Of a stretch of 56,750 nt of DNA, positions 7,917 to 17,170 are shown piece after piece. The stretch's first letter is position 1; each line of letters begins with the position of its first letter. A program made the position numbers and the translations under genes. The notes beneath the pieces are model-generated. The model was given only the letters and a program-made list of their open reading frames with translations. It was not told where the DNA came from and ran no database searches. This stretch comes from Synechococcus sp. UW105 (GTDB lineage: Bacteria > Cyanobacteriota > Cyanobacteriia > PCC-6307 > Cyanobiaceae). The stretch is from contig NZ_UCNN01000022.1 of NCBI RefSeq assembly GCF_900473935.1, forward strand, positions 1 to 56,750, read 5' to 3'.

Positions 7917-9608
7917 ATGCAGCAGCCCTGGTGGAACGGCGCCGTGATCTACGAGCTGATCGTGCGCAGTTATGCCGACGGCAATGGCGACGGTATCGGT
8001 GATCTTCAAGGATTGGCTGGGCGTCTCCCCTATTTGCGCTGGCTTGGGGTGGATGCTCTGTGGTTGACGCCGATCTACCCCTCGCCCCTGCAGGACGGTG
8101 GATACGACATCACCGATTTCACCGAGATTCATCCCGACCTGGGGGACCTTTCAGCCTTCCATCGTTTTCTCACTGCTGCTCACAAGCACGGCATCAAGGT
8201 GGTGCTCGATCTGGTGCTGAATCACACCAGTACCTTGCATCCTTGGTTCCAGCGGGCCCGCTGGGCGGCTAAGGGCAGTCCTGAAAGGGATGTCTACGTC
8301 TGGAGCGATGACCCCCAGCGTTATGCCGATGCCCCTGTGCTCTTTCGCCATTTCGAATCTTCGAATTGGGAATGGGATGAGGTGGCGCAGCAGTATTACC
8401 TGCATCGTTTCCTCAGTCATCAGCCCGACCTGAATTACGAGAACCCTCTGGTGCAGGAGGCAATGCTCGAGGTGGTCGACTTTTGGATCGACCGCGGTGT
8501 GGATGGCTTTCGCCTTGATGCCATTCCCTTTCTCTTTGAAGAGGAAGGATCGCGCTGTGAGGGCTTGCCGGCCACGCATACGTTTTTGAAACGACTGCGA
8601 AAACGGGTGGATGCCCACAGCCGGGAAGTGCTTCTGCTGGCCGAAGCGATCCAGCCGGTGGATGAGGCGGCTCCGTATCTGCAGGATGACGAGCTGCACG
8701 GGGCGTTCAATTTCGCGCTCACTGCCCATCTGTTTGCGGCCATTGCCAGTGGTCGTACCGAGGCTCTGCGCGTTTGCCTGGATGAAGCACAGGAGGCTGT
8801 GCAGGGTTGTCGCTGGGCTCTGCCCTTGCGAAACCACGATGAGCTCTGGCTGGGGGATGGTCACCTGGTCAGTGATGACGTGGTGCAGACCATCAGAGCT
8901 GGCTTGCATCAGGGCCAGGGGCATTGGCTCAACTGGGGCATCAATCGCCGGCTGGCTCCGCTCCTGAACGGTGATCCCGGTTCCAATCGGGTGCTGCATG
9001 CGCTGATCTACAGCCTGCCTGGAATGCCCTGCCTCTATTACGGCGATGAGCTGGGGATGGGCGATTGGCCTGGCTTACGGGACCGGGATCCCAATCGCAC
9101 GCCGATGGCCTGGACCCCAGCGCGCAACGGCGGCTTCTCAACCGCACCTGACCCCTTACTGGTGCTGCCCTCGATCACGGCTCCTGGTTATCACCACCGG
9201 GTTGTGAACGTGGAGGTTCAGAAGCAATTGCAGGGGTCACTGCTCAATTGGCATCGCCGCATGCTCACTTGTCGGCGATTGCTTCCGGCCTTGCGGCACG
9301 GGGGGTTTGAGTTGCTGGATTGCAGCCATCCGGCAGTCATTGTCTACGTGCGAACCAGTGAGTCGATGACCGTGTTGGTGGCTGCCAATCTCTCGGCTGC
9401 CGGCGCCTCGCTTCGCTTGGATTTGAGCCGCTGGCAGGGCCAGCGCACTCGGGAGGTGCTCTGGGGCAGTGAATTCCCTGAGGCGGATCAGAATTGGTTT
9501 GTTTATCTGCCTGCCCATGGCTTCAGCTGGTGGCTGATCGGGGAAGTGGATGAGGAAGCCGATCAGGAATCGGTCCAGCAGGACCAGTCGGTCAGTGCGC
9601 AAGGTTGA
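7917..9608 (+). CDS. GH13 alpha-glucan enzyme, trehalose-synthase-like
   Basis: 563 aa (beta/alpha)8 glycoside hydrolase family 13. The start WWNGAVIYELIVRSYAD, the PWFQRAR/DVYVWSDD block (about 109-132), the HRFLSHQPDLNYENP block (about 163-176) and RDRDPNRTPMAW are characteristic of the trehalose synthase group (GH13_16), which interconverts maltose and trehalose. Catalytic residues are intact: nucleophile D201 in GFRLDA, acid/base E243 in LLAEA, and D308 in RNHDE. No maltokinase domain is fused. A related specificity such as glucosylglycerol or sucrose turnover cannot be excluded and would fit the glpK/glpD neighbours. Its 3' end overlaps the convergent glpD by 17 bases. Confidence 0.88.
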   Translation: MQQPWWNGAVIYELIVRSYADGNGDGIGDLQGLAGRLPYLRWLGVDALWLTPIYPSPLQDGGYDITDFTEIHPDLGDLSAFHRFLTAAHKHGIKVVLDLVLNHTSTLHPWFQRARWAAKGSPERDVYVWSDDPQRYADAPVLFRHFESSNWEWDEVAQQYYLHRFLSHQPDLNYENPLVQEAMLEVVDFWIDRGVDGFRLDAIPFLFEEEGSRCEGLPATHTFLKRLRKRVDAHSREVLLLAEAIQPVDEAAPYLQDDELHGAFNFALTAHLFAAIASGRTEALRVCLDEAQEAVQGCRWALPLRNHDELWLGDGHLVSDDVVQTIRAGLHQGQGHWLNWGINRRLAPLLNGDPGSNRVLHALIYSLPGMPCLYYGDELGMGDWPGLRDRDPNRTPMAWTPARNGGFSTAPDPLLVLPSITAPGYHHRVVNVEVQKQLQGSLLNWHRRMLTCRRLLPALRHGGFELLDCSHPAVIVYVRTSESMTVLVAANLSAAGASLRLDLSRWQGQRTREVLWGSEFPEADQNWFVYLPAHGFSWWLIGEVDEEADQESVQQDQSVSAQG

Positions 9609-11160
9609 GGCTCGGCCCACCGGCTGCATGCCCCTGGTCGTCCAGTAGCTCATTCACGAGAGGCACGAGCCGCTCGGCTTCGCTCTGATCCACCATCGCC
9701 AACCGGCAGCGTCGGGCCAGTACATCGGTCGCGCTGCGAGCGTGTTCGGAGTGGATGGCGTGATGGAGTTCGCCTCGGCAGATGGGGATGACCTCGCTGA
9801 GAGGTTGGCGATCGCTCTCGCTCCAGCCACCCACCAAGGCTGGGGCCCGCAAGCCGAAGTTGCTGTGCAGATGGTTGGCTTGAGCGGTGCGCAAGGCCGT
9901 GTTCGGAAGCAGTGCCTCTAGCTCCTGCCGTTGCTGGCTCAACAGGGCACTGGTCTGCCCGGGCACCGTGGCGGAGCCCAGCAGAGGCAGCGCTTGTCGG
10001 GGCGGCAACGGTCTTTCAAGTTGCGCGGCCACGGCCTCGAGAGTATCGATTGCCATGGGTCTGCAGGTCGTCCACTTTCCCCCCATCACGCTCACCAGCC
10101 CGCTTGGCAGGGTTTCAACCTCGTGTTCACGCACGACCCGACTGCTGTTGCGGTCGTCGCCCGAAGGCCGAAGCAGGGGGCGGCCACCAGCCCAGCAGCT
10201 GCCGACGCTGAGGTCGCTGAGCTGGGGAAACCAGCGACGCACATAAGCGAGCAGATACTCCTGCTCCTCGGCGGAGGGAGCTGAGGCGGTCGCGATGTCA
10301 CAGGCCGTGTCGGTGGTGCCGACAAGGGTTCGGCCAAAGAACGGCAGCATGAATAGCACCCGACCGTCATCGGTGGCGGGCAGCAGCAGGCCGACTCCCT
10401 CCGGGCAGAGGTTGGCCTTCAGCACCAGGTGCACGCCTCTGCTCGTGAGCATGCGCTCTGCTAAGTCGGGATCGGCCATGCGCCGGATTGCGTCGGATTG
10501 CATGCCTGTGGCATTGACCACCACCCGCGCGCTCCAACGTTGTTCTCGGCCATCAGCCGTGAGGCTGATGGCACCACAAATGCGTCCTTCAGGGGTCTTC
10601 TCCAGCTTGGTCACACGGCAACCTGTGTGGAGCTGTGCACCGGCTTGTTCGGCGCTGAGTGCCAGTAGAAGGTTGAGACGGGCATCGTCAAATTGCCCAT
10701 CGCTATAGGCGACGCCACCATTGAGCCCAGGCTTCAGCAAGGGAAGAGCTTGTTGAAGTTGCGCTTTGGACAGCCAGCGACTGGCGCCGATGCCTGTGCG
10801 CCCTGCCAGGGCGTCATAAAGGCCCAGCCCAATCCGGTAATAACCCTGTCCCACCAAGTTGGTGGTTGGTAGGGCTAGCTCGAGTCTGTGGGCTAGAAAC
10901 GGAGCCTGTTCTAACCAGTGGCCGCGTTCCAATAGGGCTTCGCGCACCAGGCGAAACTGGGCCGGGTCGGCGGTTTTGAAGGCCAGTTCTAGATAGCGCA
11001 CCCCGCCGTGCAGCAGCTTGGTGCTGCGGCAACTCGTGCCAGCGCCGATGTCGGCTCCTTCCAGTAGGGCGACCCGAAGGCCGCGGCACACGGCTTCATA
11101 GGCCACGCTGGCGCCACTGGCACCCCCACCGATGATCAAAAGGTCGAGGGGGTCGCTCAT
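9592..11160 (-). CDS. glpD: Glycerol-3-phosphate dehydrogenase (FAD-dependent)
   Basis: 522 aa. It oxidises sn-glycerol-3-phosphate to dihydroxyacetone phosphate and passes electrons to quinone at the membrane. The N-terminal FAD fold reads IIGGGASGASVAYEA (about 8-22), followed by GTSCRSTKLLHGGVRYLE, the classic GlpD substrate region. The GGKWTTCR motif lies near 360. The ATG at 11160 overlaps the glpK TGA by four bases, so GlpK and GlpD are coupled and take glycerol to the Calvin cycle/glycolysis. The convergent GH13 genes on both sides suggest that the glycerol comes from a glycoside such as glucosylglycerol (inference). Confidence 0.94.
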   Translation of the reverse strand: MSDPLDLLIIGGGASGASVAYEAVCRGLRVALLEGADIGAGTSCRSTKLLHGGVRYLELAFKTADPAQFRLVREALLERGHWLEQAPFLAHRLELALPTTNLVGQGYYRIGLGLYDALAGRTGIGASRWLSKAQLQQALPLLKPGLNGGVAYSDGQFDDARLNLLLALSAEQAGAQLHTGCRVTKLEKTPEGRICGAISLTADGREQRWSARVVVNATGMQSDAIRRMADPDLAERMLTSRGVHLVLKANLCPEGVGLLLPATDDGRVLFMLPFFGRTLVGTTDTACDIATASAPSAEEQEYLLAYVRRWFPQLSDLSVGSCWAGGRPLLRPSGDDRNSSRVVREHEVETLPSGLVSVMGGKWTTCRPMAIDTLEAVAAQLERPLPPRQALPLLGSATVPGQTSALLSQQRQELEALLPNTALRTAQANHLHSNFGLRAPALVGGWSESDRQPLSEVIPICRGELHHAIHSEHARSATDVLARRCRLAMVDQSEAERLVPLVNELLDDQGHAAGGPSLNLAH

Positions 11161-12674
11161 CCCTGCCCTCCTTCGCTCCAGTGCAGGCTGCGGCGCACGG
11201 CCTCATCCCAGCGTTCGCACCAGCGCTGACGCTGGTTGCTGTCGAGGCCTGGCTTGAACAGGTCTCCTCCTTCCATTTTGGCGGGTACCAGGTCGCGCAG
11301 ATCTGCGATCACCCCGGCCTCTGCACCGGCCAGAAGGGCGACGCCCCGTGCTGTGCTCTCGAGGCTGGCAGGACGTCTCACCCGCAGGCCAGTGCTGTCG
11401 GCTTGGGCCTGCAGCAAGGGATCGGAAGCGGCAGCACCGCCATCCACAGCCAGTTCCCCCAGGCCATGGCCAATCGATTGTTCGGCTAGCTGCACGAGGC
11501 TGGCCACTGACAGAGCAATCCCTTCCAGGGCCGCGCGGGCGATGTGACCAGGTTGGCTGTCGCGGGTCAGGCCGATGAGTAGGCCACGTGCGCTGGGGTC
11601 CCAGTGGGGCGTGCCCCAACCGGTGAATGCGGGCACCAACATCACCCCTGCCGCAGAGTCGACGCTGGCGGCTAGCGCATTGATCTCAGCGGCTTCACGA
11701 ATCAATCCCAAGCCATCCCGCAGCCACTGCACCACGGTGCCCGCATTGAACAGGCTTCCCTCCAGGCAGTACGTGGGGGTGCCGTCGGCATCGGTCCAGG
11801 CCAGCGTGGTGAGCAGTCCAGCATTGGATCGGCGCAGCTCTGAACCGGTATTCACCACCAGGAACGCCCCAGTGCCATAGGTGCATTTCGCTTCCCCCGG
11901 TTCGAGGCAGAGCTGGCCGAGGGTGGCGGCCTGCTGATCTCCCAGCAGGGCTCTGATCGGAACGCCGGCAAAGGGCAGCCCCTCGCTGATGGCTCCGAAG
12001 TCACCGCGGCACGGCACCAGCTCGGGCAGGGCTGAACTCGGCAAGGTCACTGCATCACAGAACGCCTCCATCCATTGGCGCTGTTCCAAATCCATCAGGA
12101 GGGTCCGACTGGCATTGCTCATGTCTGAGTAGTGCAGGCGTCTGCCACTGAGATGCCAGAGAAGCCAGCTTTCGACGGTGCCAAAGCAGAGGTCGTGGCG
12201 CTCTGCGGCAGCGCGGGCTGTTGGTTCATGCAGCAGCAGCCAGCGAATCTTGCTTGCGCTGAAATAGGGGTCAAGTAACAGGCCTGTGCGGTGGCACCAG
12301 TTGGCTTCGAGGCCTTGATCTTTCCACTGACGACAGATCTCGACGGTGCGTCCGTCTTGCCAGACCAGGGCTGGGCCGCACGGGGCTCCGTTACTGCGTT
12401 GCCACAGCACCGTGGTTTCCCTCTGGTTGGTGATGCCACAGCAGGTCACAGACCGACGCTGCTCGTCAGTCAGCGTTGCCTCGAGCTGTGCCATGGCCTG
12501 GCGCTGGCTCTCCCAGATTGCCAAGGGATCCTGTTCCACCCAGCCATCGGCGGGATAGCGGATCGCGAGGGGGGCAGAAGCGCTTGCCACCAGCATTCCA
12601 CTGCTGTCAAACAGGGCTGCACGCGAACTGCTGGTTCCCTGGTCTAGCGCCAGGAGGAGAGGCGTTGCTGCCAT
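11157..12674 (-). CDS. glpK: Glycerol kinase
   Basis: 505 aa, FGGY carbohydrate kinase family. It phosphorylates glycerol with ATP to sn-glycerol-3-phosphate, the substrate of the downstream glpD. The phosphate-1 motif DQGTSSSRAALFD is at about 11-23, NQRETTVLW near 83-91, the adenosine/phosphate-2 segment TYGTGAFL near 265-272, and DGGAAASDPLLQ near 416. The length is close to the usual ~500 residues. It is first in a two-gene leftward unit with glpD and is divergent from the GH13 gene at 12727. Confidence 0.95.
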   Translation of the reverse strand: MAATPLLLALDQGTSSSRAALFDSSGMLVASASAPLAIRYPADGWVEQDPLAIWESQRQAMAQLEATLTDEQRRSVTCCGITNQRETTVLWQRSNGAPCGPALVWQDGRTVEICRQWKDQGLEANWCHRTGLLLDPYFSASKIRWLLLHEPTARAAAERHDLCFGTVESWLLWHLSGRRLHYSDMSNASRTLLMDLEQRQWMEAFCDAVTLPSSALPELVPCRGDFGAISEGLPFAGVPIRALLGDQQAATLGQLCLEPGEAKCTYGTGAFLVVNTGSELRRSNAGLLTTLAWTDADGTPTYCLEGSLFNAGTVVQWLRDGLGLIREAAEINALAASVDSAAGVMLVPAFTGWGTPHWDPSARGLLIGLTRDSQPGHIARAALEGIALSVASLVQLAEQSIGHGLGELAVDGGAAASDPLLQAQADSTGLRVRRPASLESTARGVALLAGAEAGVIADLRDLVPAKMEGGDLFKPGLDSNQRQRWCERWDEAVRRSLHWSEGGQG

Positions 12675-12726
12675 GGCCGACTCGTTTTTAAAGTGCTAGC
12701 GGTGGGGCACGCTCCTGCAAAGGGGG

Positions 12727-14205
12727 TTGGCTTTGAGTGATGCGTTTGCATTACCACCTGCTTGGGTCTCGGATGCCGTGGTCTATCAGGTGTTCCCCGA
12801 TCGTTTTCGGCGCGCTGAGGTGACGCCGATCGCGTCTCAGCAGCGACAGGTGGCTGGGCTGCAGTGGCAGCCCTGGGGAAGCGATCCCATGCTCCAGGGC
12901 TTTCAAGGTGGTGATCTCTGGGGCGTGATCGAAAGCCTTGATCACCTGCAGGGACTGGGCGTGACCTGTCTGTACCTCACACCGATCTTCGCCTCGGCCG
13001 CCAATCACCGCTACCACGCCTACGACTACCTCAAGGTGGATCCGCTGCTTGGGGGTGATCAGGCCTTCGATGCATTGCTGGCGGAGCTGCATCGCCGCGG
13101 GATGCGCTTGATCCTGGATGGCGTGTTCAACCATTGCGGCCGTGGCTTTTGGGCGTTTCACCATTTACTGGAAAACGGCATCACGTCTCCTTATCGGGAT
13201 TGGTTTCACATCCACCACTGGCCCATGCATCCCTATCCCCGCGCCGGAGAGTCGTGCGGATACAGCTGTTGGTGGAATGATCCGGCCCTGCCCAAGTTCA
13301 ATCACGCGCATCCTCCGGTGCAGGATTTTCTCTTGCAAGTGGGACGCCATTGGCTCGAGCGAGGCATTGATGGCTGGCGACTGGATGTGCCTGATGAGGT
13401 TCCTTCTGGGTTCTGGATTTCATTTCGGCGCATGGTGCGATCGGTCAATCCGGAGGCCTGGATTGTTGGGGAGATCTGGGGTGATGCGGTCCCTTGGTTG
13501 CAAGGGGATCAGTTCGACGGTGTGATGAACTATCGCCTCGGTTGGAGCAGTCTTTGCTGGGCCGCGGCAGGACGATTGTCAGAGGCCTACAACAACCCTC
13601 AATACCCGCTGGAGCCGCTTGACGCTGATGCGCTGCTCGCGATTTGGACGGCCACCCAGGACAGCTGCCGGCCTGAGGTCAACACTGCCCAGCTGAACCT
13701 GCTTGATAGTCATGATGTCCCCAGGGCATTGCACACGCTTAAGGGAGATGCAGCCGCGTTGCGCCTGGCCCTGTTGTTGTTGATCCTGCAGCCTGGAGCG
13801 CCCTGCATCTATTACGGCACTGAAGCAGGATTGCAGGGTGGTGAGGAGCCTGGGTGCCGCGAAGCCATGCCTTGGGGGCAGCCCTGGCCGCATGACTTGT
13901 GCTCTGCGATCCAGGCGTTTTTGCAGTTGCGTCGTCGCTTCCCCATCCTCAGGCAGGGCGGATTGTGTTGGCATCCTCAGGGCCGCGATGGACTGATCGG
14001 TCTCGCCCCCGGCTTGGCGGTTGCCCTCAACCGCAGTCGGCAGCGGGTCCTGACTCTGGATTCTCAGCTTGTGCGTCAGGGATCAGACGCAACACTCGAC
14101 TGTGAGTTGCTGATCGGGGCCGCTGGGCCTTCACCCTTGACACTGTCTCCGCAATCGGCGGTGCTGTTGAGCCAAGGCAGGGGAGGCTCAGGCTGTTCGG
14201 ACTGA
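12727..14205 (+). CDS. GH13 alpha-amylase family enzyme, neopullulanase/maltodextrinase-like
   Basis: 492 aa. The opening WVSDAVVYQVFPDRF and the segment ANHRYHAYDY are typical of the neopullulanase, cyclomaltodextrinase and maltogenic amylase group (GH13_20), which cleave maltodextrins. Catalytic residues are intact: D220 in GWRLDVPDE, E249 in VGEIWG, D330 in LLDSHDVPR. The N-terminal starch-binding (CBM34) domain common in that group is absent. No signal peptide is seen, so it acts on cytoplasmic glycogen-derived glucans or glucosides. The start is TTG at 12727 or 12733. It is divergent from glpK. Confidence 0.88.
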   Translation: MALSDAFALPPAWVSDAVVYQVFPDRFRRAEVTPIASQQRQVAGLQWQPWGSDPMLQGFQGGDLWGVIESLDHLQGLGVTCLYLTPIFASAANHRYHAYDYLKVDPLLGGDQAFDALLAELHRRGMRLILDGVFNHCGRGFWAFHHLLENGITSPYRDWFHIHHWPMHPYPRAGESCGYSCWWNDPALPKFNHAHPPVQDFLLQVGRHWLERGIDGWRLDVPDEVPSGFWISFRRMVRSVNPEAWIVGEIWGDAVPWLQGDQFDGVMNYRLGWSSLCWAAAGRLSEAYNNPQYPLEPLDADALLAIWTATQDSCRPEVNTAQLNLLDSHDVPRALHTLKGDAAALRLALLLLILQPGAPCIYYGTEAGLQGGEEPGCREAMPWGQPWPHDLCSAIQAFLQLRRRFPILRQGGLCWHPQGRDGLIGLAPGLAVALNRSRQRVLTLDSQLVRQGSDATLDCELLIGAAGPSPLTLSPQSAVLLSQGRGGSGCSD

Positions 14206-14376
14206 CGACATCCAGGCGATGGCTCAGATCTTCGCTGTCGGCATGGACGCCATCAACCCGAACCTTGCGTTGCCACTGACGCGAGACAGGGGCAAACGCT
14301 TCAACGGCCATGCCCCACGCAAGCCATTTGAATCACTCAACAGGAGCCACCCTCGGTGCCAGGGGGGTGGAGAAGA

Positions 14377-14448
<72 letters not shown>

Positions 14449-14458
14449 ATGTGGAGGA

Positions 14459-14540
14459 TGGGCCGGGTTGGATTTGAACCAACGTAGGCAGAGCCAGCGG
14501 ATTTACAGTCCGCCCCCATTAACCACTCGGGCACCGACCC
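14459..14540 (-). tRNA. trnY: tRNA-Tyr (GTA)
   Basis: Read on the minus strand, an 82-nt class II tRNA begins GGGTCGGTGCCCGAGTGG and closes its acceptor stem with CCGGCCC plus discriminator A. The anticodon arm GCGGA-CTGTAAA-TCCGC gives anticodon GTA (tyrosine). A long variable arm follows, as expected for bacterial tRNA-Tyr. It lies ten bases before tRNA-Thr, and the two are probably one transcript. Confidence 0.94.
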
Positions 14541-14647
14541 GAACCACACCCAGAGAATTTACCAGCCTGCCTGCCGTTTTCTTCGTTGATCAGGGCAAGA
14601 AGCAGAAGCTCGATACGATCAGATTCAATTCAGTCCGCGTGAGGGCC

Positions 14648-15100
14648 ATGCGCCTGCTCTTGCTTAATGGCCCCAATCTCAACCTGCTGGGGAAGCGCGA
14701 ACCAGGGTTGTATGGATCTGCGACGCTTCCAGCGATTGAATCTGCGCTGGCGCTCCAAGCCAATGATCTCGGCGTGGAGCTGGACTGCTTCCAGAGCAAT
14801 TTTGAGGGAGCTCTGGTGGATCGCATCCATGAGGCGATGGGCCAGGTGGATGGGATCTTGATCAATGCCGGCGCCTACACCCACACCTCGATCGCTCTGC
14901 GGGATGCCTTGTTGGCAGTGGCGATTCCCTATCTGGAACTGCATCTGAGCAACATCCATGCACGGGAGCCCTTTCGCCATCAGTCGTATTTGGCCGATCA
15001 GGCGGTCGGTGTGATCTGTGGCTTCGGCGCCGACAGCTATCGCCTGGCTCTCGATGGACTGGTTAGCCATCTGCGGGCTCGTGTGAAAGAGGCGGTTTGA
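14648..15100 (+). CDS. aroQ: 3-dehydroquinate dehydratase, type II
   Basis: 150 aa from the ATG at 14648; the frame is open upstream through the tRNA genes, which cannot be coding. It dehydrates 3-dehydroquinate in the shikimate pathway. The type II signatures are complete: [25 protein letters not shown] start with the Tyr of the active-site lid (Y23), QSNFEG, the [10 protein letters not shown] block with the conserved Asn, and [17 protein letters not shown] with the catalytic His. The stop overlaps the miaE ATG by one base (TGATG). Confidence 0.95.
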   Translation: MRLLLLNGPNLNLLGKREPGLYGSATLPAIESALALQANDLGVELDCFQSNFEGALVDRIHEAMGQVDGILINAGAYTHTSIALRDALLAVAIPYLELHLSNIHAREPFRHQSYLADQAVGVICGFGADSYRLALDGLVSHLRARVKEAV

Positions 15101-15762
15101 TGGTGCTCTCGTCTCCTGCTCAGGCTGGTGATCAGAGCCTTCAAAAAACTGTCGCCAGTATCCGCTGGCTCGCCGCTCCTACCAGTGCCTCATGGCTGGA
15201 TCAAGCCAATGCCAGGCCGATCGAAGTGCTCATCGACCATGCCCATTGCGAGCGAAAGGCTGCGGGTGCGGCCGTTCAGCTGATGTTTCGATACCTGTGT
15301 GAGCCTGGCCTTGGGGAAGCCCTGAGCCCACTTGCTCGCGAGGAGCTCCAGCATTTTGAGCAGGTGCTGGCGGTGCTCAAGCGACGAGGGCGTTACCTAG
15401 AACCTCTGCCTTCACCGGGTTACGGCGCGAAGCTGGCGAAACAGGTGCGCCGGCCCGAGCCGGACCGCATGCTGGATTCCTTTCTCGTCGCCGGTCTGAT
15501 CGAGGCGCGCAGCCATGAACGCATGGCATTGCTTGCAGAGCACAGTCCTGATCAGGAGTTACGGCAGCTCTATGGAGCGTTACTGGCTAGCGAGGCCCGC
15601 CACTTCGGTCTCTACTGGATGTTGTGCGAAGAGCGTTGGGATCGGTCCGTCGTGATACCTCGTTTGGAGCAGCTGGCCGCGCATGAAGCTCAGATCCTCA
15701 CTGGAGAGTTGGAGAATCCGGCGGATGTTCGCATGCATTCCGTTGGGGTGTTCAGCCCCTAA
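15100..15762 (+). CDS. miaE: tRNA-(ms2io6A37) hydroxylase
   Basis: 220 aa from the ATG at 15100. MiaE is a non-heme di-iron monooxygenase with a ferritin-like four-helix bundle that hydroxylates ms2i6A at position 37 of tRNAs reading codons starting with U. The iron-binding E/H pattern is visible: AHCERKAAG (about 48-56), REELQHFE (about 85-92), the EARSHERM helix (about 138-145) and SEARHFGLYW (about 168-177). The start codon shares its A with the aroQ stop, so translation is likely coupled. Confidence 0.88.
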   Translation: MVLSSPAQAGDQSLQKTVASIRWLAAPTSASWLDQANARPIEVLIDHAHCERKAAGAAVQLMFRYLCEPGLGEALSPLAREELQHFEQVLAVLKRRGRYLEPLPSPGYGAKLAKQVRRPEPDRMLDSFLVAGLIEARSHERMALLAEHSPDQELRQLYGALLASEARHFGLYWMLCEERWDRSVVIPRLEQLAAHEAQILTGELENPADVRMHSVGVFSP

Positions 15763-15811
15763 TTCAGCCGCCTGCGCTCTTGGTATTTGGTGTAGAGGAA
15801 CCCTCTAGATC

Positions 15812-16132
15812 GTGCTTTTGGCGACTTTTTGTATCGCTCTGGCACAGCAAAATTACTTAGCCGGCCTGTTGGTGGTCGGTGCGTCGAGTCTGGGAGTCTT
15901 CTGGGGGGAGGGCTCCTTTTTATTGAGGTCAGGAAGGCCGGTTGATCGGCGAGTCCAGTCTGTGGTGGAGAGTGTTTGTGCTGCTGTGTCGGCTGTCATG
16001 GGCGCCTTCTGTCGCGATGGTCTGGCGCTCTGCGTGTTTGAGCCGGCTGCTGACCCGTCTTCATGCTCATTGCCTTCCAGCGGTGATGCGTCTCAAAGTG
16101 GAGACTTGATGCTTGTTGTGGCTGGGCGTTGA
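15812..16132 (+). CDS. Small hypothetical protein, doubtful
   Basis: 106 aa with a GTG start. The first ~35 residues are hydrophobic, suggesting a membrane segment; the rest is Ser/Cys-rich and low in charge. No family is recognised. The main support is that its TGA overlaps the ATG of the next small ORF as TGATG, the same coupling seen for aroQ-miaE. It could equally be chance. Confidence 0.35.
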   Translation: MLLATFCIALAQQNYLAGLLVVGASSLGVFWGEGSFLLRSGRPVDRRVQSVVESVCAAVSAVMGAFCRDGLALCVFEPAADPSSCSLPSSGDASQSGDLMLVVAGR

Positions 16133-16284
16133 TGATCAAGATCCTCTGGCTAGCCCTGACGATCTACTTCTTGAGCCGTCTTGTTAAAGGGCTTCTGAGT
16201 GGAGTGAAGGAGATCAAGAGTGAGGCCAATGAGGATGGGCAAGTTGTGGATGTTGATGTCGTCGAGAATGAACACGACGACTGA
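16132..16284 (+). CDS. Small single-pass membrane protein
   Basis: 50 aa, starting MIKILWLALTIYFLSRLVKG. One predicted transmembrane helix (about 3-20) is followed by a basic stretch and a strongly acidic tail ending VVENEHDD. The layout of a short N-terminal helix plus charged tail is shared by small stress or assembly factors such as DUF4834-type proteins, but I cannot assign it to a family. Its ATG overlaps the preceding stop (TGATG). Confidence 0.5.
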   Translation: MIKILWLALTIYFLSRLVKGLLSGVKEIKSEANEDGQVVDVDVVENEHDD

Positions 16285-16464
16285 AGGTTGTCGCTGGCTC
16301 CAGATCCAACGACATCTCTGGTTTCGTTGCCATCAAGTAGGGGGGGGTGAGGCTCTGACGAGGCCCCGCATGTCCTGAGCTCAGGCCTGTCGAATCGACA
16401 GATCTTTGGCATTGCAAAAGGTTTCGACCCGCGGTTGTTTTGCGGTCTTTGCGAGCATTTCTTC

Positions 16465-16593
16465 ATGAGAGATGAGTTGAAAACTGTTTCTGCATTTCTG
16501 GCTCTGAATGCTGGGATCATCGCCTTTGTGACCCTTTGGTGCGTCAGAGGGGGAATTGACGTTCTGGGAATGTTTGAATTCCTGGCTGGTTAG
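16465..16593 (+). CDS. Very small single-pass membrane protein, tentative
   Basis: 42 aa: a charged start (MRDELK) and a hydrophobic helix of about 22 residues (about 7-28, ending TLWCVRGG). It has no clear ribosome site and no recognised family. It is listed because the composition is protein-like and nothing else explains the stretch. Confidence 0.35.
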   Translation: MRDELKTVSAFLALNAGIIAFVTLWCVRGGIDVLGMFEFLAG

Positions 16594-16662
16594 AGCTCAG
16601 ATGTTGAGCTCTTGGCCTGATTGAGGGTGTGCAGCCGATTTGCTTGGCGTGGTTTCTGACGG

Positions 16663-16920
16663 CTACTCTTCTTCAGCGACGTAGAAAGGTTCGTTTGCCC
16701 CGGGTTGGTCGTTGTCGAGTACGAGAGCGCGGAGAGCATCATCACTTTCAAACACGAATAAGCCTTGATCTGGATCCACGCTATTCATCTCGGGATGGTC
16801 GTTGACTAGGCGCTTGTAATGACGCCAGTTGTTAATGTATTGACGAACTTTTTCGCCTAGGTGGATGACTAGGGCGATATTAAACAGCGCAAGCGCAAGA
16901 AAGATCAATGCCTGCATCAA
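16663..16920 (-). CDS. Small membrane protein, hypothetical
   Basis: 85 aa. One N-terminal transmembrane helix (about residues 4-22) is followed by a basic, aromatic segment (QYINNWRHYKR) and an acidic C-terminus ending YVAEEE. This layout suggests an inner or thylakoid membrane anchor with a cytoplasmic tail. No family is recognised. It is isolated between small ORFs. Confidence 0.6.
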   Translation of the reverse strand: MMQALIFLALALFNIALVIHLGEKVRQYINNWRHYKRLVNDHPEMNSVDPDQGLFVFESDDALRALVLDNDQPGANEPFYVAEEE

Positions 16921-17109
16921 GTACCAGTCTGGCTTGATTCAATTTAGCTCTGGTTCCAGCTTTTGTGGAGTAGCAGTTTTTACATGCTGCCCCGTCTTGG
17001 TGATGGAAGTTCTAGCTGGATTGCCCTTCCGGTCCATTTGATTCCTGGTGGGGAAAGGGTCGCCCCAGGGCCTGGCTTCGGGTTGGCGAAGGCAACGATG
17101 CTGGCCAAC

Positions 17110-17143
17110 AAAAAAACACCCCGAGCCGAAGCTCGAGGTGTTT
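17110..17143 (-). terminator. Rho-independent terminator of the 54-aa gene
   Basis: A 13-bp stem with one mismatch (17114-17126 with 17131-17143, loop CGAA) is followed on the minus strand by seven T. It lies 27 bases past the stop of the leftward small gene at 17171. Confidence 0.8.
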
Positions 17144-17170
17144 CGGTCCAGTGGGCTGCTTGCGAGGTGC

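Noticed and set aside
14027..14311. A 94-codon minus-strand frame at the 3' end of the second GH13 gene
   Set aside because: Most of it is antisense to the GH13 coding region, and the rest has no support.
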